Shown piece after piece: positions 1 through 7,100 of a stretch of DNA of 7,692 nt. The position numbers and the translations under genes are program-made. Positions within the stretch are counted from its first letter, which is position 1, and the number at the start of each line of letters is the position of its first letter. The notes beneath the pieces were generated by a model. The model ran no database searches and was not told where the DNA came from. It worked only from the letters and a program-made list of their open reading frames with translations. Origin of the DNA: Acidobacteriota bacterium (GTDB taxonomy: Bacteria > Acidobacteriota > Terriglobia > 20CM-2-55-15); contig QHXA01000049.1 in the NCBI GenBank assembly GCA_003222755.1, positions 15,313 to 23,004 of the forward strand, in the 5' to 3' direction.

Positions 1-518
1 TCAAGCGCAACAGCGGCTTGCCTCACTAACGCTTCGAGCACATCACGATCTTCTTGACTGAATTCTCCCTCGGTTTTGTTCAGGAGCTCGGCCACGCCGA
101 TCACCTGACCTTTAAGAGTTCGTAACGGAACGCATAAGAGGCTCTTGGTCACATAACCAGTTTTCTTGTCAATCTCGGCATTAAACCGCTCGTCGGCATA
201 AGCATCGGGGACGATCGCCGCCTGTCCTGTGGTGAAGACGTGGCCCGCCACGCCGAGGTGGTTCAACATTCGGATTTCGCGAGTGACTTTGCCGACCGTA
301 ACGCGCGTGTACAGCTCCCCCGCACGGGAGTCGTTCAGGAACACGGATGCTTGTTCGGCCTTGATGACCGACGCCGTATATCGAGCAAGCACATCGAATG
401 CTTCGGCAAGATCGCCGGCGACGGCAATGTTGTTGGACACCTCGAGCAGAAGCTCCGACAGCCCGGCGCGCGGCCGCCGCGGTTTCTGCTGAACGGCGCG
501 TTCTTTTACCACTTTCAT
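1..518 (-). CDS. GAF-domain signalling protein, C-terminal part beyond window
   Basis: I translated this reading frame by hand; it is open for 172 codons from the ATG at 518-516 to the left edge, so only the N-terminal part is visible. A basic leader (residues 1-19, with KPRRPR) is followed by one GAF domain, about residues 20-172. Visible landmarks are ASVFLNDSRAGELY (57-70), GVAGHVFTTGQAAIVPDAY (89-107), VTKSLLCVPLRTLKGQVIGV (123-142) and LLNKTEGEFSQEDRD (145-159). GAF domains are small-molecule sensors, and this one keeps N147, K148, F153 and D157 of the NKFDE signature (NK-x(n)-F-x3-DE) seen in cyclic-nucleotide-binding GAF domains, with R158 replacing the last Glu. There is no signal peptide or membrane segment, so it is probably cytoplasmic. 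The output domain, possibly a cyclase, phosphodiesterase or kinase, lies outside the window and is unknown. The ATG is one base after the stop of the coiled-coil gene, with GGGGAAG just upstream as ribosome binding site, which suggests translational coupling. The GAF call is firm; the ligand is inferred. Confidence 0.88.
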   Translation of the reverse strand, partial: MKVVKERAVQQKPRRPRAGLSELLLEVSNNIAVAGDLAEAFDVLARYTASVIKAEQASVFLNDSRAGELYTRVTVGKVTREIRMLNHLGVAGHVFTTGQAAIVPDAYADERFNAEIDKKTGYVTKSLLCVPLRTLKGQVIGVAELLNKTEGEFSQEDRDVLEALVRQAAVAL

Positions 519-519
519 C

Positions 520-807
520 CTACTTCCCCAACTTCCCACGGAGCGCAGTGATCGTTTCGTGCAGTTCTGCTAACTCGTGTTCGTGCTGCAGGCGCACATT
601 TTGCATCCTTTCTTCGTGTTCCGCTTCTCGCAATTCCAATTGATCTCTCAATTCGACAATGCTCTCACGCAACTGTCGGATTTCGGCATTGGCGTCAGCC
701 ACGGCTTGCTGGATCTGCACGCCTTTTTCATGGTGAAGGCTTTCCAATTCTTTACGCAATGCGATGATCGTCTCTTTCAGCAGCTTGGTCTCGAGATCAG
801 ACACCAT
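520..807 (-). CDS. small all-helical coiled-coil protein
   Basis: This 95-residue protein belongs to no family I recognise. It has no Pro, Phe, Tyr, Trp or Cys, contains 17 Glu and 6 His, and shows regularly spaced Leu/Ile/Val, so it should form one long amphipathic helix or coiled coil for nearly its whole length. It contains three copies of L-[KRH]-E-[TS]-I-x-x-L-R-x-x-L at residues 10-21, 46-57 and 82-93, each exactly 36 residues after the last. There is no signal peptide or membrane segment, so it is probably cytoplasmic. The ATG start is supported by GAAGGGG about 3 nt upstream. Its stop lies one base before the start of the GAF-domain gene, so the two are probably co-translated, and the protein may be an oligomerising partner or scaffold of that sensor; this role is inferred from position only. 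Part of its ribosome binding site lies in the inverted repeat at 813-844. Confidence 0.8.
   Translation of the reverse strand: MVSDLETKLLKETIIALRKELESLHHEKGVQIQQAVADANAEIRQLRESIVELRDQLELREAEHEERMQNVRLQHEHELAELHETITALRGKLGK
529..780 (-). repeat. 36-residue (108-bp) period repeat in the coiled-coil gene
   Basis: The segments 780-745, 672-637 and 564-529 encode LKETIIALRKEL, LRESIVELRDQL and LHETITALRGKL. They start exactly 108 bp apart. The first and third match at 23 of 36 bases by hand alignment. The residues between the motifs are less alike but keep some shared Glu and Gln positions. Two full units and a partial third fit an old internal duplication, although convergent coiled-coil composition cannot be excluded. 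Confidence 0.6.
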
Positions 808-812
808 TTCCC

Positions 813-844
813 CTTCTTTGCGATTTGAAGGCTACGCAAAGAAG
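813..844 (-). promoter_or_regulatory. 10-bp inverted repeat overlapping the coiled-coil gene's RBS
   Basis: The arms 813-822 (cttctttgcg) and 835-844 (cgcaaagaag) are perfectly complementary, with a 12-nt loop between. In the minus-strand transcript the hairpin begins 20 nt after the receptor stop codon and its 3' arm ends 5 nt before the ATG of the coiled-coil gene. The AAG at the end of that arm is the start of the AAGGGG ribosome binding sequence, so folding would partly hide it. No U-tract follows the hairpin on the minus strand: the next bases are GGGAAATG, and the T-run of this gap lies before the hairpin. It is therefore not a standard intrinsic terminator. A translational control element, an attenuator or an RNA processing or 3'-protecting stem are all possible. 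Confidence 0.55.
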
Positions 845-864
845 CGGAAAAAATCAACGCGAGG

Positions 865-3800
865 TTAGAAAGAAACCCGGAAGATGAGCTGGACCTGGCG
901 CGAAGTGTCGTTTACCGGGGATAGAACCGGCAGCCCCGATGAGGACGCGGCACGGCCGTATTGGGCGATGCCGAAGTTGCGGTTTGCGATACTTGCCACC
1001 GGAACGTTCAGGTTCGCATGATTCAGAAAGTTAAATGCGTCGGCGCGAAACGTCGCTCGGCCGGATTCCCCCAGCCAAGGAACCGGGAACGACCGGCCTA
1101 CCGAGATATCGATGTTGTAAAAACCGGGCCCGTAAAACGCGTTTCGGCCCGTATTGCCGACTTGGCCCGTCGCCGGAATAGCGAATGCGGCCGGATTGAG
1201 ATAACGTTTGCCCCCGGCTACGGGCGTTCCGGCCCCTGCATACAGGACGGCAGGGTTCACCAGGTCCGCACGCTGATTGAGGATGCCGGACCCGCTTGGC
1301 GCGGTCGCGAACACCGTAAAGGGAAGTCCCGACCGGAACGCCGCCAATTGCGAGAACTTCCAGTCCCGAAACAGGTAGCTCAACTTCCGTGCGCGCCAAC
1401 GCGGCAGGTCCAAAATGGAGAAGAATACTAGATTGTGCCGCTGATCGAAATCAGCGCTTCCCCGATCGCCGCGGCTGTCAAACTCACGCGTGAACGCGGA
1501 AATCACGGGACTAGCAACCGAAGCCGTGACTCGAGTCGGATTCAGGTTGAAATAATCGCCGCGCAGAGCATCGCTCTGATTATCGATCACATGACCCAGC
1601 GTATACGCGGTTTGAAATTGGGCCCATCCCGCCCGATAACGCGCCATGACCGAAACTGCGTTGTACGATGAGCCTCCCTGATTTGCGCGATACCAAATGG
1701 GTCCGATCGGCGCGTTATTGCTTCGATTGACGATGTCCGTCGTGATCAGCTTCCGTCCAAGAGATCCCAAGTAGTTCACCTCAACCGTCCACTGGTTCGT
1801 CAATGCCTGTTGAATACCAAAAAAATGGCTCTGCACGTACGGAGTACGTAGGCCGGGCTGGAACATTGTGGTCGGCGCACGCGCCGATTGCGTGACCGGA
1901 TCGGCGAAACGAGTCACCAGAGGTTGACCCTGAAACATCGGCAGAACGCTGGCGACCGGGGAAAGATAATTGATTGTGAGGCCGGCAGTGGAAAAAGCTC
2001 CGGGCAGCACGAAGTTATTATTCCGGACGTTTTGCCACACGTTGTCGAACATCCGGTCGTAAAAGACGCCGTAAGCGCCTCGGACCACAGTACGGGCCAT
2101 AAAGCGCGGGTTGTACGAAAACCCAACTCGCGGTCCCCAGTTATTCCGATCCGCGGCATAGACGGGCTCGTCGCCACGATCGGGCCGCAATTGGGCCATG
2201 GCCAAGCGTTCGGCCAAGCTCGCTCCCGTTCCAAGCTGCACCAGGGCGTCCTTTACGGGTCCAACATTATGCGGATTGCCGTAGAAGTCATACCGTAGGC
2301 CGAAGTTCAACGTCAGATGCGGCGTTATTTTGAATGTGTCCTGAGCAAACAAAAAGAATTCACGCAGCCGGTACTCTCGATCGAATCGAGGCTGAACCAA
2401 ATTCGGCAACGCCAAGCGATCCAGCGAAGTGCGAAAGAGACTTGGCCGGTCGGCTGCGAAATCGGCCGCGGTTGCGAATTGGTACAGTCCGTTTTCCTCG
2501 GCGGTAAGAACTCCGCTGATGTTCCGGTCCAGAAAGCCGCCGCCACCGGTAACGACATGCCGCCCTCGCATCCATGTCAGATTATCCAGACCTTGCCAGC
2601 TCCGAACACGGTGCTTAAATTGAGCCTCGATAAAATTTCCGCCGGGAAGAGCAGTTCCGTCGGCGGACAAAAGCAGTGGAATATCGGCGTGCGGGCTTGC
2701 CAAGTCGACATCGTGGAGAACGCCCCCGAATCTGAGCTCGTTTACGATGCCTCGGCGCAATGAGCTCTGCAGTGCAATGGCGTGGCTGTACGTCCTTTCA
2801 TCAATTCCGTAGACAAAGTCTTTGTAAGGAAACCATGTATCGGAGACGCTTGACAGCGCAAAATCGGGCCGCCGCGTGTCGGTAACCGCCAGTCTGGCCA
2901 TTAGGCGATGAGCCCCGCCGGAGAACAGGCGATCGGCTCGGGCCAAGCCGATGGAGCGATCGATCGGGACGGGCGTAGAGAACGCGGCGATCGCTGTAAG
3001 GCCCGGACCGCTAACCGGTGGCGGCGGGAACTCGCTCAACAGCTTCCGAGCGATGCTGTCCGGCGCCGCAGCGGCGATGAGGTTTGGGGTTGGCAATCTA
3101 TAATTTTTCGGAGGGAGACTGCTTCGGCTGCGAAAGAAGTCATAATTGGCCGATATAAAAAGAACGTCGCGCCGGATGGGCCCGCCAATGCGGAATCCAG
3201 ACTCTATCTGTTTGAGAGGTGTCCGTCTCAAGCCGGTTCGATTTGATTGAAAATCGTTGGCATTCAGAACATCGTTCATGACATCGGTGTACGCCAAACC
3301 ATGCCATCCGTTCGTTCCGGAAGCCGTTATGGCGTTGGCCAGATAGCCCGAGGCGCCGCCATACTCAGCAGAGAAGTTGTTCGTCGATACACGGTATTCC
3401 TGGATGGCCTCGGGCGGAATGGGGCTAAGCGGTCCGGTCACAAGGTAGTTGTTGCTCTCGATCCCGTCTAGAAGGAAACTCGACGCCGAAGGACGCTGGC
3501 CGTTCGCCGACAGCCCGAGGCTGCGCGCCGTCGTCGAATCTGCGGTTACACCGGGTTGCGTGACGAGCATGGTGTACACGTCTCGGCCGGCGAGCGGCAA
3601 ATCAACGATCTGCTGCGCATCGACCACTTGCGATACGGTCGATTGCAATGGAGCGATTCGCCCTCGCTGCGCTTCAAACGAACCCGTCCGATTAGTATCA
3701 ACGTCCGGGCCGTAGAAGGTTACGATCGTCTTTGTCCCGGGGAGAAAAACGCTCCTGTATTGGCCCGTTTCCCAAACGTCGCTGAGCGGCCGCAACAGAA

Positions 3801-4137
3801 AATTGAGATCCAGCCGGGCCGCCACGGGGAGCACCAGTTCATCGAGCTGCTGACTCTGATAATTTGGCGCGCTGACACGGATGGTGTAAGAAGCTGGTGA
3901 AAGCAGCGGGAGATAATAGTAGCCGCCGCTATCACTCTGAGCCGTGCCCGTGTCGCCCGCCGCCGTGCTCGAGTAAACAACCGATGCTCCGGCCACGGGC
4001 TGACCTGTTTGGGAATCGAGGAGGCGACCCGAGATCAGCCCCTGCGTCGTCTGCGCCAGCGTGCAAAAACTGCAAGCGAGCACAGCCAGGACAAACTGAA
4101 TGGAGTATGCTTTTCTCAACCTATGCAAAACGGACAA
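865..4137 (-). CDS. Oar-like TonB-dependent outer-membrane receptor with carboxypeptidase-regulatory-like domain
   Basis: This 1090-residue outer-membrane protein has an N-terminal signal peptide: basic RLRK, then a hydrophobic stretch at 15-25, with likely cleavage after A28. Residues about 33-115 form a carboxypeptidase-regulatory-like beta-sandwich (SGRLLDSQTGQPVAGASV, then the repeat-like GGYYYLPLLSPASYTIRV). A linker (about 117-165) leads to a TonB plug at about 165-280, with DLPLAGRDVYTML (179-191), LLDGIESNNY (222-231) and STNNFSAEYGG (251-261). The rest is a beta-barrel ending in Phe (IFRVSF), the usual terminal residue of outer-membrane barrels. The length suits Oar-like receptors, which import or move substrates across the outer membrane using TonB energy; the substrate cannot be told here. 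The start is TTG: an in-frame TAG lies 12 nt upstream (4147-4149), there is no Met codon before residue 190, and no good Shine-Dalgarno is visible (only AGCGGG). TTG codons at positions 4 and 7 are alternative starts. The gene follows the RHS gene by 27 nt, so co-transcription is likely. Confidence 0.93.
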   Translation of the reverse strand: MSVLHRLRKAYSIQFVLAVLACSFCTLAQTTQGLISGRLLDSQTGQPVAGASVVYSSTAAGDTGTAQSDSGGYYYLPLLSPASYTIRVSAPNYQSQQLDELVLPVAARLDLNFLLRPLSDVWETGQYRSVFLPGTKTIVTFYGPDVDTNRTGSFEAQRGRIAPLQSTVSQVVDAQQIVDLPLAGRDVYTMLVTQPGVTADSTTARSLGLSANGQRPSASSFLLDGIESNNYLVTGPLSPIPPEAIQEYRVSTNNFSAEYGGASGYLANAITASGTNGWHGLAYTDVMNDVLNANDFQSNRTGLRRTPLKQIESGFRIGGPIRRDVLFISANYDFFRSRSSLPPKNYRLPTPNLIAAAAPDSIARKLLSEFPPPPVSGPGLTAIAAFSTPVPIDRSIGLARADRLFSGGAHRLMARLAVTDTRRPDFALSSVSDTWFPYKDFVYGIDERTYSHAIALQSSLRRGIVNELRFGGVLHDVDLASPHADIPLLLSADGTALPGGNFIEAQFKHRVRSWQGLDNLTWMRGRHVVTGGGGFLDRNISGVLTAEENGLYQFATAADFAADRPSLFRTSLDRLALPNLVQPRFDREYRLREFFLFAQDTFKITPHLTLNFGLRYDFYGNPHNVGPVKDALVQLGTGASLAERLAMAQLRPDRGDEPVYAADRNNWGPRVGFSYNPRFMARTVVRGAYGVFYDRMFDNVWQNVRNNNFVLPGAFSTAGLTINYLSPVASVLPMFQGQPLVTRFADPVTQSARAPTTMFQPGLRTPYVQSHFFGIQQALTNQWTVEVNYLGSLGRKLITTDIVNRSNNAPIGPIWYRANQGGSSYNAVSVMARYRAGWAQFQTAYTLGHVIDNQSDALRGDYFNLNPTRVTASVASPVISAFTREFDSRGDRGSADFDQRHNLVFFSILDLPRWRARKLSYLFRDWKFSQLAAFRSGLPFTVFATAPSGSGILNQRADLVNPAVLYAGAGTPVAGGKRYLNPAAFAIPATGQVGNTGRNAFYGPGFYNIDISVGRSFPVPWLGESGRATFRADAFNFLNHANLNVPVASIANRNFGIAQYGRAASSSGLPVLSPVNDTSRQVQLIFRVSF

Positions 4138-4164
4138 AACTGCCCGCTAGAAATTTGGCTTCGC

Positions 4165-7100
4165 CTAGGGCAGCTCCAGCCCACACGGAAATTCCGATTC
4201 GTCGCCCAAATCACAGGAAAAACCCGTCCGGTCGGTCAGTGTGGCCGGATTGTTCCGGACGTACACATAGCGGTTCAGCGATTGCGGTGATGTATCGAAC
4301 GGGTCCGACGAAATGAACCTTCCGAGGCTTGGGTCATAGTATCTCGCTCTGTAGAAATACAAGCCCGTACCGGGATCCAGCGCTTCGCCGGTGTACTGAA
4401 ATTTATTAAGTGTTCCAATTTGCGGCGGCGGAAGGTCCTCCAGCAACGTCCCGAACACGTCGTACACATACCGCTGAGCAAGACTGCCGCTTGTGTTCGT
4501 CAGCCCGACAACGCTGAACTGTCCATCGTAATGGTAGTAAAACTGAAAATTCGGACTTGTTTCGGAGATCAGGCCGCGGCCGCGAACGTATGCGATGTTG
4601 CCGTTCGGACCACTTTCCTGGAGCACGGTCGTGAAACCCGTCGAAACATCGTTCAGGTATGTGTATCTTCCCGAATCGACGGTCTGCTGAATACGGTTGC
4701 CGTCGCCGTCATAGGCGAAAGCGCTGCTCGATCCGCCACCGGTAACTGAGATGAGCCGGCCGGCCGCATTGTAGGTGTAGGTCAGCGTAGTTGCGCCGGA
4801 TACGCGCAGAATGAGATTTCCGTCGCGATCGTAGCTGAATGCTGTGGCCCCGGCCGTCAGGAGGTGGTCGTCGGTGTCATATGTGTAATAGGAAGACGTT
4901 TTTGGCGTGATGATTGACACCCGGTTTCCAACCGGATCATAAGCATAAGTCGTCGCCTTATCACTTACGATCGCACTTAGAATCCGGTAAAGGTTATCGT
5001 AGCTGTAGCTGGTTACTGTCCCGTTTGTATCCGTTACGGACCGGCGGTTACCAACATTGTCCAGGACGTACGAGAAGCTCGAAGTCGGATCCGGAGCGCC
5101 GCGATAGAGGTTCTGTACTCGCGTCAAACGGCCCGCGCCATCGTAGGTAAACTGCAGTCCCGCGCTATTCGGATAGGCGATACTCACGACTCGACTCGCG
5201 CTGTCGTAAGCGTACGTCGTCACCTGGCCATTGAAATCGGCCACAGCCTTCAGCCGGTTTAGAGCATCGTAAGCATATGAAAGTACATTGCCATCGGGAT
5301 ACGTAACTGAGGTTCTGTTATCATTTGCATCGTACGTGTACGACACATTGCGGTTGCCTGGAAAGGTGACTGATGTCATTCGGCTGAGCGCATCGTAGAC
5401 GTACGTTGTCGTGCCGCTCGGGTCAGTCATCGACAGACGGTTCCCATCGCCGTCGTATGAATACCTGACGGTTTGAGGCTCAAGTCCGCCCGAATACGCC
5501 TTCGAAACTACGCGGTTGTAATTATCGTATTGGAACGTTGTGGTCGCGCCGCTTGGCATCGTTTGAGAAGCCAAACGGCCGCCTGCATCGTACGTGTATG
5601 TTGTAATGCGCCCGAGCGGATCTGCCATTCCCACGATTCGGTTAGCGGCGTTATATCCATAGGAGGTCGTATTCGAGAGTGCATTGGTAAAGCTTACCTT
5701 GTTGCCTCGAGGGTCGTATGTGAAGCTCGTGACGTTTTGCAGCGTGTCTATAACCGAGAGTAAATCGCCGAAGCAGTCGTACGAGTACAACGTCGTGTTC
5801 ATGTTTGCATCAGTAAGCGCGACCCGATCATTTCTGGGCGTGGGACCACAGTCCAAACGGATCCCGTCATACACATAGATCGTCGTGTGATTCAGCGGAT
5901 CGGTTGTGCTCAAAAGGTTTCCCCGGGAATCGTAGGTGTATCGCCTCGTCTCTCCGGCCGGGTTTGTTATGCTCTTGATTTCGTTCTGGGGATCGTATTC
6001 GAACCTCGTCGTTTTCCCAAGTGCGTTGATAATCTCGATTAGTTGCAACGAGCTGTTGTATACGTATTGAGTCTGGTTCCCGAGCGGGTCCGTAACAGTG
6101 GTGGTCCCTGTTGATGGCGTATCATACTGATACCTTGTCACGTATGAGACACCGGGCGCCGGCCTTCTTGTTGTTGAAAATATATGTCCTGCTCCATCGT
6201 ATGAGTTCTGGACCGCTGGATTGCCGTTCGGGTCGGCGAGGAGAGTGAGGACGTTGTCGCTGTTGTACGTGTAGACGGTCGTGTTGCCTAGAGTATCTGT
6301 AAACGTCAAGAGCAGCCCGTTAATCACGGAGTATCTGACCGTTCGCCCTCCAGGGCTGCTGACGCTGGTGAGATGCAAATTCGTATCGTAGCTGAAGACG
6401 TAAACGCTGATGCCATCCACATCCGTTACGCTTGCCAGTAAGCCCAAACTGTTGTAGGCCAGCGTTTGTGTGTTTCGGTTCTTGTCCGCAACGCTTCTCA
6501 GCCGGCCCAACGAATCGAAGGTCAGCACAGTGAAATCTGGCTTCGTGAGAGTAAATGACCCATCCGTATTGCGGACCAGGATGTCGAACACGCCGGGTTG
6601 CGGCGTGTACGTTCCACCGCTAGATTGGAACACGATCTGCTTGCCGTCCCCCAATTTCACCGTTACGGCGCTGGCGCTGATGGTTAAGAACACATTGTAG
6701 GAATGGGTCCAACCTTGTCCCAGCGGCCCGGAATAAAAATCTTCGCTGTTATACGCGCGCGTCAGTGCGAAGTGCAGCCCCTGTTTGGTGGGCACATACA
6801 AGTTTCCGTTCAAAATCACACCGGCATTCACAATGAAATCGGCATTGTAGATGTACTCGTTTCCATTGAGGGTGTCGACCTGCCAGCGGGCGCTATCACC
6901 GATAGTAGCGCCGACTCCGGCGGCCGGAGTGATGCTATTTCCGATAATACCGAACACGTTGCCGGCCACCGTCATTGGCGCGCTTATGAAGTCAGGAATC
7001 TCCAACCCCGGCGGCGTTCCCGAGGACAGAGATACCCGGATAAATGGGTTTTCCGGACGCGTATAAAACCTGCCCGTCGTGCTCGTGACGATTTTGCGGG

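Noticed and set aside
240..551. Plus-strand open frame of 103 codons, and a frame of 87 codons at 229-492.
   Set aside because: Both are opposite the GAF-domain frame, which gives a clear family match on the minus strand.
813..844. The inverted repeat as a rho-independent terminator.
   Set aside because: There is no T-tract after the stem on either strand; the minus-strand T-run lies upstream of the stem and the plus strand continues with an A-run.
961..1431. Plus-strand open frame of 156 codons inside the receptor gene.
   Set aside because: It lies wholly opposite a well supported receptor barrel, has no recognisable domain and is rich in Arg/Gly as expected for a GC-rich antisense frame.
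4068..4083. Possible lipoprotein signal (VLAC, C22) in the receptor's leader.
   Set aside because: The -2 Leu is unusual for a lipobox, and receptors of this type are normally cleaved by signal peptidase I; TLA|Q at residue 28 is a better site.
3897..4316. Plus-strand open frame of 139 codons spanning the junction of the RHS and receptor genes, considered as an antisense immunity gene.
   Set aside because: It overlaps conserved coding sequence of both genes, is Arg/Pro/Ser-rich without hydrophobic periodicity, and shows no supporting start signal.
4396..6456. The ~63-bp repeats as a CRISPR array or recent DNA satellite.
   Set aside because: The repeats are diverged, contiguous, in frame and translate to YD units; there are no identical repeats separated by unique spacers.
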